Source: Vespula vulgaris
Lineage: Eukaryota > Arthropoda > Insecta > Hymenoptera > Vespidae
Length of the DNA: 64,000 bases
Direction of reading: 5' to 3'
NCBI RefSeq assembly: GCF_905475345.1
Contig: NC_066586.1
Span: 3,884,501-3,948,500 of the forward strand
The notes beneath the pieces are model-generated. The model saw nothing but the letters and a program-made list of their open reading frames with translations, was not told the origin of the DNA and did no database searches. Both the position numbers and the translations under genes were made by a program. Below, piece after piece: positions 12,732 to 24,818 of this stretch; within the stretch, counting starts at the first letter, position 1; each line of letters opens with the position of its first letter.

Positions 12732-13662
12732 TGATGGATTCTTAAAAGCTACTCTCGCTCTGGGTATAGGACCATAAAACAGCTTTAATCGGTCTCCCTT
12801 TCGATTTACGACTCCGCGCTTAGGATCTTAGAAAATGATTAAGACGATCGGATCCCTAAAGTTAATGGTGATTGATGATTGCGTTTAGGGCGCTAGCTCA
12901 ATGGTTGGCCTAACGAGCCCTAGATCCCTCCAGGGAAGCTGACTCACGATATCGTAGGCTATAATCTACTAAACAATCAAACGATCAACATTGATCATCG
13001 AGACCTTGACTATGACCGTGCGGTAACAGTGTATCGAAGTTCTCGGATCGAGTTGAACAGATTGAAAGTGATTTCTAAGGGATGGATGATGAATCAGTTA
13101 GAAAGGGGAAATAAAAAAAAATATATCATTTTTTCAAATAATTCTTAGGCCTAGTAGATAAGTCAAAAATGGATTATAAGTCTCGTCACTATGATCTAAA
13201 ATGTTCTCGTTTGAAATAATTACCGTTTCAGAATTTTTCCACTTTCATTTTTAAACTCACCCCATATATATACACATATATATGTGTGCGTATGTGCGTG
13301 TCTACATATTTATGCATGTATGTATGTATTGGTAGTTACTACTCGTTCGTTATGCGAGCTAACGAGGGAACCGAAAAACGTTTCGACCGAACGTTACATA
13401 TACACGCATACATACATATATACCCTAGACAAAAAAGGTTGTATAAGAGCATAGGAACGGCAGCTCCGAATGTTCGCCAAGAGAGTTAGTTTCAGCCCTT
13501 GTATTCCCCCCTTTGGAGGGAACCCAAGATCCCAAGAGTTTAAGTGGCGGCATAGAGGTGTATATAATAGGGGCCCTTGCGTCTGGCCCTTCGGGCTACT
13601 CTAGTTTTCTTCGTGAATTCCAGGAGAACGCTCTCGAATTCCGTTCTCCTTCGTATATAACT

Positions 13663-13785
13663 CTTTCTTTTTATTTCTTTTTGTTTTTGCTTTTCTTTTT
13701 CCTCCTTTTCTTCTTCTTCTTCTTCTTCTTCCTCCTCCCCTTCTTCTTCATCTTCCTTTTTCTTTCTTACTCTCCTCCTCCTTCG
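13663..13785. repeat. TTC-rich pyrimidine tract
   Basis: T-rich sequence with a pure TTC run and CTCC units. It keeps a 312-codon frame (13513-14451) open. Flanking unique segments at 13500-13640 and 13790-14040 are GC-richer and may be conserved non-coding sequence. Confidence 0.85.
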
Positions 13786-14451
13786 TTCTTCTCGACTCTC
13801 GCAAAACGATCGATTCATTCGATTGTCGATCGCGAGATTCCACCGGCGTCGGTGAACCCAAAGGGTCTCGTGACGACGACGATGATGATTATGGCTAAAC
13901 CATCGACTCCATCGACTCGTCGAAAGGTGAAATATGCAAATTATTTACATGCGACCGGCCGTATACGAGATTACCTCGTTCTTGTTGAATTTATGTACAT
14001 CATGGATCCCCCAACGTGCAAACCCGCATTGCTACATGATCTTTTTTTCCCTTCTCCTGTCTTCCTTCTTACTTCCTTAGGTCGTTCTTTTCTTTTTTGT
14101 TTTTCATTTTTATTTCTCTTTTTATTTTTACTTTTATACTCATTTCGTTTTTTTATCCTTCAGAAGCTCCAGATGGTACGGTTGGATGGTTGGATGGAGG
14201 TGTTAAAAAGTAAATTTATATCGTTTCTACGTAAAATGCGTGACGCAATAAAACTGTCATGGGAACGTTTCGTAGAAGGAACTCTTTATAAATCATTTCA
14301 ATACGCGTGTGTCTTTCGTTTCTTTTTTATCCTTTTTTTCCCTTTCTTTTTCTTTCTTTTTTTTTTGTTTCTCTCTTACCTTTTCTTTTCAATACGTCGC
14401 GTTGAATTCGAAGACAGGTCGGTATCAAATAGAGATCACGTATGTTTATGA

Positions 14452-15948
14452 ATGCGATTTACTTTTCTATTTTTTTTTTCTTTTCTTTATCTTATTTTAT
14501 GTGGAAACGTTATAGCGTTAGATCTTCTTGTTATTTTTAGTAGACCATAATTTGGTAGATGTGTACTAATCCAAACTCGATCAAATAAATTTCTTTATAA
14601 TCACCAACGATCGAATCACTCTTATCAATTTTTCACTTTTAGTCAACACCTACTTATAGGATGAATTGAGATTATTATAAATGTGTCAAAAATTGACCCA
14701 AACGAAATTTAGGATGATATTTAATACGTAAAATATTGATTTATGCGGGACATTCGTTCCACCATATGAATCATATCTAAAATGGTTTGTTGTATATTAG
14801 TGTCTTGTAACGTGACACACCCAGTATATCTTTCGTTTTGAAAAGCGACGTATCTCATTTGGCCGAGAAAGAGGAGAAGAATTAGGTACGGATACGTATA
14901 ATGGAAGAGGAGCACAATATCGACTAGCCCGACGATAAATCGGCAAAACGTTCAGAATGGACTAGAGCTTCTTTTAAATTAGCTAACGCGCGCGTGGGGC
15001 TCGTTAAATATTCGGAACGAGAAAAGAAAAGTTTAAAAGAGGTAACAAAGAGAGAGAAAGAGAGAGAGAGAGAGAGAAAGGTAGATGATTCTGGCAGATA
15101 CTATGAATCTGAACAAAGCTATAGATCACTATACACTGACCAATTAGGAACACTGTTCTTGCTTCCACGAAAGGGTAAAACTGGTGGATCGTCTAGTGGG
15201 TAAGAAGGTCCACCAAAAGCAAGGAATACTAAGTAGCGTTTGGAAGGAGGATAAAAAGCGAAATAAACTCTTTTCGGTATTGGCAGACAAAGGAATCAGA
15301 CTCGATCTATATTTTAAGTTCGATCATCGATATTCGAGTTGAAGGTATTGACCCGATGCCGATGAGTGTATAGGGTGTAAGGAAAAAAATTATATTATCG
15401 TTCCTTCGATTTTGTATCTTTTGATTTTAGACTTGTTACATTAAAGATCAAATTTAGCTAGTTGTATTATAAATCATGTGAAAATTTAAAATGTTTAGTC
15501 CGCTTGAATTTAAAGTTTGTATTACGTTATTATATGATATTTGATACTGATTGCTGTAAGATAAGAAGTATTACCGTCGGATACTATTATTTTATCTAAC
15601 TGTACGATCGTGGAACATCACTAACGTGTAACTCATCTTTAGAAGGCGTTAATTAGGATCTAACGAGAGGGTATTCGAGAACAATACCTAGGCACACCTA
15701 TTGAGAGAACACTTGAAAGACAACGACGCTTTACGCGACACCTGATACCAAGAACGTTCCTTCCTTTGCCAAGAGAAAATACGAAGAGTCTAAACCAGTT
15801 TTTCCTCTTTGAAAAGAAACTCTCAGCTCTATGTAAATTATATTAAATAAAAGAAATCGTAATGTTTATGAATATTGATTAACTATTGCAGGAAATGCAA
15901 TACCGAACAAGTTTCACTACTCCACCTAATGATTCTTAAAAATATATC
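14452..15948. other. Non-coding stretch with a possible transposon end
   Basis: No gene is recognised. On the minus strand at about 14805-14830 the words TATACTGGGTGTGTCACG resemble the ends of the AGGGTGT-type inverted-repeat elements in this window, but no partner end is visible. TATAGGGTGTAAGG at 15369 is another unpaired look-alike. A (GA)n run lies at 15049-15080. About 15600-15850 is unique and more complex. Confidence 0.45.
15049..15080. repeat. (GA)n microsatellite
   Basis: GA run with GAAAG interruptions. Confidence 0.9.
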
Positions 15949-16290
15949 TATAGGGTGTCCAACTTGGTACAAAGGTGTCGTTTTATCTTCCATAGGTTTA
16001 AACGAGGAACAAACAAAATTATTTTCAAGGATCTATCGATTCAATTACATAGATATCAAGAGACAGTCGATTCTCCAGGTTATCTTTATAGATACGAATA
16101 AAAAAAAATCAAAATCACGAACGAAAAACAGTGAGATTTGGCTAAATATCCTTTTAATTCGCGTTGCTTGACGAAAATTACAAAAGAAGAAAAAAAGAAA
16201 AAAAAAGAGAAAATATGAAAGAAGAGAGAAAGAAAAAAGGATAGAGAAAAAAGAAAAGAAAAATCCACGAAAATTGTAACACCCTTTATA
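15949..16290. mobile_element. MITE-like element with AGGGTGT terminal inverted repeats (copy 1)
   Basis: The left end reads TATAGGGTGTCC at 15949. The right end, read on the opposite strand from 16290, is TATAAAGGGTGTTAC. The two ends face each other as terminal inverted repeats flanked by TA, 342 bp apart. There is no transposase frame, so it would be non-autonomous. TA flanks suggest the Tc1/mariner-type superfamily, but this is inference. Two more elements in this window have the same ends. Confidence 0.55.
16179..16262. repeat. A-rich purine tract
   Basis: AAAG/AAAAGA-rich sequence inside the right half of the copy-1 element. Confidence 0.8.
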
Positions 16291-17800
16291 CCGGTATGGG
16301 GATATTTATTTATAGAAAAGCATGCAGAATAAATCCTATATCGAGGTTTCGCAAACTCGAATCTTATCTTTGCTCTGTGTATTTCGAAGCAAGAGTGGAG
16401 CACGATTGGAGTTGGACTTCGTAGCAGTTTTCCAAGCGATGGTACGTCGAACGATAAGGAAAGTACTTGGTTGGCTTCGACTCATTAATAATAATCGCCG
16501 ATGGTCATTTATTTTCGAAAGGAAATCTCGAGGACGGCGGATAGTCGAGTTGCAGCACGGATTCACCTGCTTTACTCGTTCTTCCCCTCGTTCAAAGAGG
16601 ATTCCTGTGGCTCTTTCTTGGCATGTCGCGTACCATCGCCACCACCGACGACCATTATCGGTGCGAGGAGCATCGGTAGGCGAGATCACAGCACAGCAAG
16701 AGAGCATATACATGTATACTTACACACAGCTATACCTATATATAATTGTGTGTATGCGTGTGTATATAAACGTTTGGCGTTCTCCTACGATGGCCTTGGC
16801 TCAATGTCGCGAGCTCGTTGGCCGGTTCGTTGCGTGTCGGTTCTCCTTGCAACGAAGAGAGAGACTTACGCGCGCGCACTTTTCTGTCGGCTTGTGAAAT
16901 AGCCGACGCTAGTCGCGTGTGTATATGAAAGAAAAAGAGAGAGAGAGAGAGAGAGACACGTTCGGAGGGTCAAGAGGCACGAAAACACGCTTTGCTTGCA
17001 CCCCGTGGGCGAGTTATAGCGGTGATTAATTTTCTCTCAAGCAAAAGGGTAGAACAGCTGCTTCCTGAGGTTCATTCATAAATTTCCTTTTATTCGATAT
17101 GTTACACGAGGACCATCAAGAGCGAGCGAGCGAACGAACGAGCGAGGAAGAGAAAGAGAGAGAGAAAGAGAAAGAATTAGAATTTTCGAACTTTGTCATA
17201 GTTTTACGGCGGTGGTCTTTCACGTGGCTCGCCGGTGGCAAATTTCACCATGAGACTCTTAGCACATACCTATGTTGTATAAATTCAATGATACGATGCG
17301 ATTACGAGGCATCGTTAAACGCATAGCAAAAATATGATTTCTATGGGATGTGTATATATGTATATCTATATAGGTGTACATATTCATCCTTCTAGATCGA
17401 TCGATCGATCGTTTCGACTTGCTATTTCAATCGTTCTTTATAGGATAATATCGATCATTCGAAATAATAGTTAGCTCACGATATAGTAGGCGGTAGCACA
17501 TCGTTCTTATACATTCATACATACATATACATATACCAACGTAAATAAATACCTATTTATATACAATATCTATATATTAATTATTTTTCTCTTACTCGAT
17601 ATTTTCTCTCTCCTATTCGATTCTTTTCACTTTTCTTTTATCTTCTGTTCCTTTTCATTTTTCTCTTTTTTCCTTTTATGTATAGGAAAAAGTAATATCG
17701 GTCCAGCTTGTCTGTAAATCTGTTTGATTTATTTGCGATCTCTCGGCCGAAGGTGCTTTAATTTTACGAGCCTTTCGATCTTTCGTGCGCATGTAGTAGA
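16291..17800. other. GC-richer block followed by AT-rich sequence
   Basis: From 16340 to 16910 three frames are open at once, which fits low stop-codon density in GC-richer DNA as well as coding. TATATAAA at 16763-16770 is TATA-like but has no good initiator at the right distance. (GA)n runs occur at 16928-16956 and 17143-17175. From 17340 to 17800 the sequence is AT-rich with nothing recognised. Confidence 0.5.
16322..16897 (+). CDS. Candidate 191-residue open frame, no known family
   Basis: An ATG-initiated frame of 191 residues, the longest ATG frame here not created by a CT array. It begins MQNKSYIEVSQTRILSLLCV and contains a basic segment around residues 40-75 and a Tyr-rich part near residues 130-145 encoded by TA/CA-rich DNA. 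No domain or clear signal peptide is recognised. Two other frames (16501-16902 plus, 16336-16713 minus) overlap it almost fully. That overlap argues that the whole block simply has few stops. The start lies only 32 bp beyond the copy-1 mobile element. A conserved non-coding block is the main alternative. Confidence 0.15.
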   Translation: MQNKSYIEVSQTRILSLLCVFRSKSGARLELDFVAVFQAMVRRTIRKVLGWLRLINNNRRWSFIFERKSRGRRIVELQHGFTCFTRSSPRSKRIPVALSWHVAYHRHHRRPLSVRGASVGEITAQQESIYMYTYTQLYLYIIVCMRVYINVWRSPTMALAQCRELVGRFVACRFSLQRRERLTRAHFSVGL

Positions 17801-17803
17801 CGG

Positions 17804-17845
17804 AGATAAAGAGAGAAAAAGAAAAAAAGAGAGATAGAAAGAAAG

Positions 17846-17930
<85 letters not shown>
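17804..17930. repeat. (GATA)n and (GA)n array
   Basis: GATA tetranucleotides at about 17847-17884 run directly into an uninterrupted GA array to 17929, with an A-rich purine lead-in. Confidence 0.95.
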
Positions 17931-17934
<4 letters not shown>

Positions 17935-18034
17935 TAGTGATATTGGAAAGAAAGTAAAGCTGGACCACCGGTGTGTGCCATTAACATTCCAACGTCGCCG
18001 AACAGTTTTGTACGTTGCATAGACGTTCCCAATC

Positions 18035-18072
18035 CTCTCTATCTTTTTCTTTTTCTTTCTGTCTTTCTCTCC

Positions 18073-18132
<60 letters not shown>

Positions 18133-18146
18133 GTCCCTGTTTCTAT
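18035..18146. repeat. (CT)n array
   Basis: A long CT array in opposite polarity to the GA array about 105 bp upstream. The two are potential pairing partners. Confidence 0.95.
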
Positions 18147-18970
18147 AGTTTTTTGACGTGCGTGGAGACCGAGATGAGCGTGGAAGAGCGTAGGATAATT
18201 ACGGAGCGAAAGAGGCGGTAAGCAGCCGAGGGATTTTTATTAACTATCATTAATTCTATGCTCGAGAATCATATCAAGAAATGTTTATGACGTTGCCGGA
18301 TTCCTTCGATCGAGAATCGCAGGGAGGACGTCATTAAGGAAAAATTAACGTTGAGATACCAGAGACGTTGATCCAAAAACGTTAACGAACGATCCTATAA
18401 GCGTAGGCGTCTTTTATCTCTTTCTTTTTCTCAATATCTATATATATATACATACATATACATATATATCTCTTTTTTTTCTCTATCTCTTTCCTTCGTT
18501 TTCTCTATTTTTTTTCTTTTTTCTCTACGTCGACGCGTAGGTGTCTAATTAGTAAAGCCAGTAAAGTCGACGGGTCTATTCTCTTCTTTCCTCGAAGCCG
18601 GAACCGCCCCGGCCGGATATGGATAGCGTGAAATGATTATAGATCTGTCGCTTTCGTGAGCTACCAAAATTGTAGGCCTTCGAGAACATCCAAACGAAAC
18701 GGTGAAGATGAAAGAAGAAGAGAAGTAAGACTTCGTTCTCTTCATTTATTTATTTTCTTCCTTTTTCTTTCTTTCTTTCTTTTTATTACTTTTTTGTCCT
18801 TATTTTTGTCTTTCTGTCTTTCCTTTTCCTTTTCTTTTTTTTTATTTTGTCTCATTTTTTTCTCAACCGTGCGAATTCGAAGAGCTTCTGTTACAATGAG
18901 AAATAATGAATAAAAATGTCTGTCGATGCTTTTCATGGAGGTAGTGCAATGTTTTGATACGATGATGTAA

Positions 18971-19027
18971 GAAGAGAGACAGAGACAGACAAAGAGAGAG
19001 AAAGAAAGAGAGAGAGAGAGAGAGAAA
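18971..19027. repeat. (GA)n microsatellite
   Basis: GA units with GACA and GAAA interruptions. Confidence 0.9.
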
Positions 19028-19352
19028 ATTGGGGATGACGTTGCGATGAATCACGATTTCTATCTTTTCTTTTCTTTTCTGTTTTTTTTTGTCGTCGTCA
19101 TCGTGAGAATTTTATTCTTATCGATTTTAACTCCTTCGAAAGAAGTCGTACGATCTATTCGCGGACATCCTCTTTAGTTGGAACGACAATGGACAGAGTT
19201 TCCAGGAAGTTCGTACTATGCCACATACTTACGTACATACGCAAAAAAGCACTTAGAGAGCAGACTCGTTCTCAAGACTGTCTCACTTTATCCTTCTTTC
19301 TCTTTCTTTCTCTTGTTGTCACGTCTTTCTCCAATGAGGCAACTCCCCTCGA

Positions 19353-19396
19353 AGCGATCCGAGTTTCACCGAAATCGGATCGCTCTTCTTTCGGTG
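19353..19396 (+). repeat. Two overlapping, mutually exclusive hairpins
   Basis: Hairpin 1 (19354-19384) pairs AGCGATCCGA with TCGGATCGCT. It continues, after a one-base bulge, as TTTC with GAAA around an ACC loop. Hairpin 2 pairs CACCGAAA, which lies inside hairpin 1, with TTTCGGTG at 19389-19396. Only one can form at a time. Confidence 0.7.
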
Positions 19397-20351
19397 TACT
19401 TTCGTAATGGTTTCCCCCGATCGTGGATCTCGACTTTAGAAACTCATGTGCCAAGCCGCACGTACCAATGACACGTATCTCTTTCGTTAAGATCGACGAT
19501 CACTCGACGATAATATAAATCCTACGTTTCCTTTATTGATTGAATAGAAATAGCTGTTGAAATTTACGAGGGAAAGTATTATTTCGATGACGAAATAATT
19601 AGATCATCGAATTAATTAGATCGATCGAAATAATACGATCGTATGATTAAAAAATTCAAATAATATCTCTCATATATACGTACGTACGTATGTTTATTAA
19701 GGATACATGCATTTAGATTTTACGTATACGATCGATATTATTAACGAAATAATAAATTTCGACACTTGGAATAAAACGACGTTTAAAATAATAAAAATCA
19801 TAATATGTATATTCGATTAATACAGACATACATATATATTTTCCTTTATTTCATGTAATAAACTTATAAATATTCAGCTTAGGTACTTCCGTTTCTATTT
19901 TATAAAGATAAAAAATTACTTTTAACATACCAGGTCTCATATCGATTTCGCAAGAGAACCCGCGGGGCTCTGGCGGAAGTTACGTAAGGTTAAAACGATT
20001 ATCAGCGAGTTAAGAGATGACGACTTCTCTTACTTCTCGAGACTCGCCAAGTGAAAGTACCTTAGCCATCCTCCTTCGACACTTTCCATCTCTTTTTAAT
20101 CTTCCTTCTCAACTCGTACCTTTCTCCCTCTCCTCTCTCCTCTCTTTTCCTTCCTATCCCCACCACCACCCTTATATCCACCCCACTTCTCCTGTTTCTT
20201 CTTCTTTCCCATCGATTTAATACCCCGGAACGTACTTACTTCTCGCGAAAGAAAAAGTGGACCTCCATTCGCGTTGAACGAATTACGATAATTACGTCCT
20301 GTCCAAAGATCGACCGAAATTTCTTAGATCTTTTTCTTTCCCTTTTACTTT

Positions 20352-20401
20352 GTCGTCGTCATCATCGTCGTCATCATCGTCGTCGTCGTCGTCGTCGTCG
20401 A
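20352..20401. repeat. (GTC)n/(ATC)n trinucleotide repeat
   Basis: GTC triplets interrupted by ATC pairs. Confidence 0.95.
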
Positions 20402-21358
20402 TCGAACATTGGCACGCTCTGTGTGAAAGTACTACTCAACGATTGCTAGCACGTAATAACGAAAAAAGGTATTAATGATCGTGCTCTCGAACGCGTGTTA
20501 CGCTTACATTATCCGGTATCTTGGTTATTCTAAGTAATAATTTACTCGAACGAATAACTATCTGTATATTTTCTTTTTCTTCTTTATTAGCATTTATTAG
20601 TTCACCAGGACTATTATCATTCGTTTTTTTGTACGTTTTTTATTTACGTTTTCTTTTCCCCCTTTCTTTCTTTTTATATTTTAAGGAGGTGATTATTGGT
20701 AGGTATTTATCTAGTCATAGACTACGATCGTGTCACTGTCGGAAGTTATTATAATAAAGTAGAAGAAGTAGGAAGTGAAAGTATAATGAAGTATACATAA
20801 ATAGTAATGTTAAAAGAGTGTTAATCGTTTCTGGATCGAAAAACTCTGACAGTTTAAAATACACATTTGAAACGTTCGTTTGGTTTAAGTCGTTTTTAGA
20901 GAAATTTTAGAAAACAAGTTATAGTTCGTTTTATAGATAGCATTTGCATATTTAAAATCGATTAACGAAATAAAAAGACATAAACTACGGTATAAAATAT
21001 TTTAATATTATAATATAATAAATTTCTCGAGACTTTTTAGTTTGATCTTTCTTTCCTTCAGATCTTAAAAAAAAAGATTACTATGTTTATTGTGGAAAAG
21101 TAAAAATTAGTTTAAAAAGTTTCCAGAAAGGCTCATTCATTTTGTTAAATTAGTTAATTTTTTATCTATATATACGACGATATATATAATACTATGAATA
21201 AGTTATATACGAAAGATCCATAGAAAAAATAAGTTTTCCTGTAACAAGTGACGTCGAAGTATCGCGAAGATCGTTCAGTCTTACCGTTCCAGATCCAAGT
21301 CTCGTTTCTGAGCGCAACTGGAACGTGGTAAGTGAATCGAGCCGAGTTGCACAACCGT

Positions 21359-21383
21359 TTCTCTCTCTCTCTCTCTCTCTCTT
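21359..21383. repeat. (CT)n microsatellite
   Basis: Pure CT run. Confidence 0.95.
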
Positions 21384-21525
21384 CGTCTCTTGCCTTTCCT
21401 TCCTATCACCGAGGAGAGGATGCCACGGGAACACAACCTGCACTCCCGTCTAATGAATAGTTAGGTCAGACTCCTGCCTCGGCAAATGCTGAGAATTAAC
21501 CGCCTGCTTCTTGACATTTCGCTCG

Positions 21526-21589
21526 GAAGAAAAGGAAGGAGAAGAAAGAGAAGGAGAAAGAGGATAAGAGAGGATGCTTTCCTTGCTCG

Positions 21590-21634
<45 letters not shown>

Positions 21635-21661
21635 ATTTTTCTCTTTCTCTCTCTGTCTCTT
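21526..21661. repeat. Purine tract followed by (CT)n array
   Basis: AAGGAGAAG-type purines at 21526-21573 are followed by about 20 bp of unique sequence and then a CT array at 21592-21661. Confidence 0.9.
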
Positions 21662-21949
21662 TATCGCGAACCTTTGGATCGTTCAAGAAGATAACCGCAA
21701 TGGGAAGGGAAGAAGGAAAGCTTGGATGAAACTCGAAAGGAGAGAAGGAGAGAGAAAGAGAGAGAATCGATTCGAGAACCTGTATTATTGGCCAAAAACC
21801 TTCTCTAGTTTATTTGTTTATCTCGCTTTTTTATAATCATTTTTCTTCTCCTTCCTTTTCTTGAAATTATTTTTTTCGTCAATCGTTTAAGGCCCAACGC
21901 ACACAGAAAATCTCACAAAAACATATTATTTTCATAGTGAAATTTTTGC

Positions 21950-22242
21950 TTATTTACGACGACAGAAAATATGTATAATATATTTCGTTAGATTGAGATG
22001 TGTATTACGTGATTCTTATCTCCACATTGATGAGAAAATAAATTAAATTAGAAAGCTAGACAGGAGCATACTTATAGAAAGAAGTATATACTTGTAGAAA
22101 AAGATACAACACTTTACGATGACATAAAGAAGGACATGTTATACACTTCGTTAAGCTGAGACTTATCTCTTTTGTGAGATTATTATTGCCACATTGGAAA
22201 AAGATGATGAAAAAATAAATTAAAGTGTTGATAAGTATCTTT
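21950..22242 (+). repeat. Degenerate tandem duplication, period about 163-167 bp
   Basis: Anchors shared in order are TTCGTTA with GAG at 21984 and 22147, CCACATTG at 22022 and 22189, and AAATAAATTAAA a little further on in both. Intervening bases align with indels. This indicates an old local duplication. Confidence 0.75.
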
Positions 22243-22558
22243 TGTAAATTGCCAATGAAACATATAAGCTATGAACAAAGATACACGTAATAACAAGCAA
22301 GGAAAATTAGAGCGATCGTTATATTACTTTATATTACGTTATTGTATGTAAAATAATGTGTTTTCTGTATCGTAGCAGCGTCGATCTTATTACTCGCAAG
22401 GATTTTAAAGATTTTCAAAATTACCACGATGTTTTTCTTCGATGTTCTGTGTGTATTCAGCCTAAAATTCGCGAGAGTTGGACGATATCTAACGACTGGT
22501 TTCTTAAAACCCATAAGGTCCTGGTGAACACAATTCGAGGAATCTACGAGGAGTCGTT

Positions 22559-22681
22559 GAAAAAAAAGAAAAAGACAGAGAGAGAGAGAGAGAAAGAGAA
22601 AGAGAAAGATAAGAAAAAGAAAAAGGTATATACGCTTTTAGCTCTCTCGGAAATTTTATCTCGCTCTTTCGTGCGAGGTGA

Positions 22682-22715
<34 letters not shown>
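22559..22715. repeat. Purine tract and facing (CT)n array
   Basis: A GA/AAAG tract at 22559-22626 is followed by about 57 bp of unique sequence and a CT run at 22684-22715. Confidence 0.9.
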
Positions 22716-22717
<2 letters not shown>

Positions 22718-23293
22718 CTTTTTCTCTTTCTCTGTCGTGCGCAAATTTTGGCGCCTTGATTTACCACCTTATTGGGACTTGAAATTAGCATAGTCGCCAC
22801 GAAACGCAGCGAGGGAACACGAGAGACGTCGAAATACTTATAAAACGTGAGAGAACACGCAGCCGTTCGTGATCCGCGATGACCTTGGTCTTTTCACGGA
22901 GCAAAGATCACAAGGGATCTATCTCTTTCTTATTCTCTCTTGTTTACACTTTTGCTCGATATGAGATATGTTTTTTCTTTCTTCTTTCTTTTTTTCTCTC
23001 TTCTTTCGAATGCGCTATATTTATCTATTCATAGAAATTTTTTTTAAGTTTGCAAAAGATGTTTCGTTTCTAGGTATTGAGATTAAGAAAGAGAGACATA
23101 GAAAATGGCCGTCAGACGTTAGCAAGAATTAATAGAAAGACGTGAATCTCATTGGAGGATACTTGCCAACGCGTGGACGTCTAAGTACGTCGTTAGCATA
23201 GAAATGTCGGCACTTATTAAACGGCTATCTTGTGAGCCATTAGTATCTTCGAATATGTTTAGATACGTACATTTATATCGTAGAATATATTAC

Positions 23294-23295
<2 letters not shown>

Positions 23296-23332
<37 letters not shown>
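23296..23332. repeat. (TA)n microsatellite
   Basis: Pure TA run. Confidence 0.95.
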
Positions 23333-23336
<4 letters not shown>

Positions 23337-24199
23337 TTTTTTTCTCCAATCTAATTTCGTCTATTTCGTTTACTAAGAGAACGTTTTTATTATTCATTAT
23401 CATTCGTTGTTTTTATTATTATTATGTTTTTTTCCTTGATTTTATTTTTTAAATTGGATTCGTTTTAAAGTAATGAATGCAAAAATCGAGTAGAATTGTA
23501 TCGAGAGCAAGTCGAATCCTCTTTGCCTTCCTGAATCGGTTTGTAGAGAGAAAGGGGGTCAGCTTGATTAAACGCGAATACATATCTGAGTCATGAAAGA
23601 ACTCTGAAAGAAATACCATCCCACGCATGTGCTGTTAACCTTCTTTTAAATTTCGTCTCGTTCAATGTAGAACTTATTGAAATTGAATTTTAAAATCAGT
23701 TTATTTCCATGTCTCATTGATCACACTAATTTGGATATAATCAGCCAATAATGTTCGAAACTATAAACGATTTTGAAATAGTTTAAAAAAAGAAAAAGAA
23801 AAAAGAAATATTTAAAGAATCGATATAAATGTAAATATTTTATCGACGTGATTATAAAAACGATAAAAAATAATTGATACTTGAACTTGTATTTATTTTC
23901 AATAATTATAATACAATATCGAATTGATCGAAGGCTTGATGGACGTATGATAATTTGCACGTTATAGATAGGGTTAGAAGAAAGATTTGAAATTAGAAAA
24001 GAAATTAAACGGGAGATCGATGAAACGTCGAAGATGCGAGATGCGATAGAGGAAGGTAGTAGCTCGAAAACTTATGCCTATGCCTCGGAGAGAGAAAGAG
24101 AAAGATAGAGAATCGTGTTTGTTCGAATCGCATACTCGTCCGACAAGAAGACTAAGACTTTCGAGAAAAGCGAACCGGTCCGGGGTGCTAGAAAAGCGT

Positions 24200-24818
24200 T
24201 ATACAGGGTGTCCAGAGAATAGATCCTTCTACTTTATTTATGAATCTATAAAGCTTCGAAAAAGAATCTTTCTATTTTTCTATATCTTTATCTTTTTTCT
24301 ATAGATTCTAGATCGATAGTTCCAATCGTAAAATCGATGCGATCAATCCAAGATTTAAAGAAAATAAAATTTATCACTGATCTGTAGATTTGAATCAATC
24401 TTATATAACATCTCCATATTGATCGGAGTAAATTAAAGGATCTCATCAAACATATCATGTTAATTGATCATTATCGATAATTGCATTAAAATTCGATATT
24501 AAATGTGAACCATAAAGAATATTAAATTTAATTATCAAAAATAAGTCCGAAGTTTATTCCATTCGAAACCAGTCCTACAACTTTTTAACAATCTCTTTTT
24601 TCAGATTTGTCATCCACTTGTAAAAAAAAAAGAAGTAAAGAAATAAAAAAATGAAAGGAAGAAAAGGAACAAAAAGAAATTATGAAAATTTTGAAACGTG
24701 GATTCGTGGACAGGTTTTCGACAGATGACAGTATTTTCAAGATATTTTTTAAGAAGCAGGTAAATGCAGTGAGGTGTTAAAGTTTGGGTGAGATCCATTT
24801 TAAGAGACACCCTCTATA
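24200..24818. mobile_element. MITE-like element with AGGGTGT terminal inverted repeats (copy 2)
   Basis: The left end TATACAGGGTGTCC starts at 24200. From 24818 on the opposite strand the right end reads TATAGAGGGTGTCTC. The two are inverted, TA-flanked and 619 bp apart. The interior is AT-rich, with an A-rich run near 24620-24680 and no transposase. It ends 12-20 bp before a GC-rich unique block. The superfamily is inferred only from the TA flanks. Confidence 0.65.

Larger units (their letters stand above)
9394..13500. other. Non-coding stretch
   Basis: No gene is recognised. CT arrays fill 9546-9970. From 10600 to 11850 the sequence is AT-rich and largely unique. A 112-codon ATG frame at 12020-12358 ends in a Leu/Phe-rich segment made by a T-rich tract and is treated as chance. 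The 12745-13110 block is GC-richer, unique and looks like a conserved non-coding element. TA and CA words occur at 13264-13330. Confidence 0.5.
18150..21950. other. Non-coding stretch with unique GC-richer islands
   Basis: No gene is recognised. A short frame MSVEERRIITERKRR at 18174-18218 runs into CGGTAAGC, a donor-like site, and is a weak start-exon candidate. The 18545-18720 part is unique GC-richer sequence. T-rich and GA tracts lie at 18745-18870 and 18971-19027. The stretch 19480-20000 is AT-rich. CT-rich simple sequence fills 20080-20170. The stretch 20500-21180 is AT-rich. Confidence 0.45.
22243..24199. other. Non-coding stretch
   Basis: No gene is recognised. An ATG frame at 22356-22793 is complex only in its first 65 codons (MCFLYRSSVDLITRKDFKDF...) and then runs through GA and CT arrays. 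Purine and CT tracts occupy 22559-22715. A (TA)n run lies at 23296-23332. The rest, 23340-24000, is AT-rich unique sequence. Confidence 0.45.

Noticed and set aside
12888..12950. TAGCTCAATGGTTGG, which resembles a tRNA D-arm (A box)
   Set aside because: No B box (GGTTCGA-type) or acceptor-stem pairing follows at tRNA spacing, so it is not called a tRNA or pseudo-tRNA.
13513..14451. 312-codon open frame on the plus strand, the longest in the window
   Set aside because: It does not start with ATG and stays open mainly through T/TTC-rich tracts that encode Phe/Leu runs. The non-repetitive parts have no recognisable domain.
16763..16803. TATATAAA followed by an ATGGCC start in good context
   Set aside because: No initiator lies 28-33 bp downstream, and the TATA word is embedded in CA/TA microsatellite sequence.
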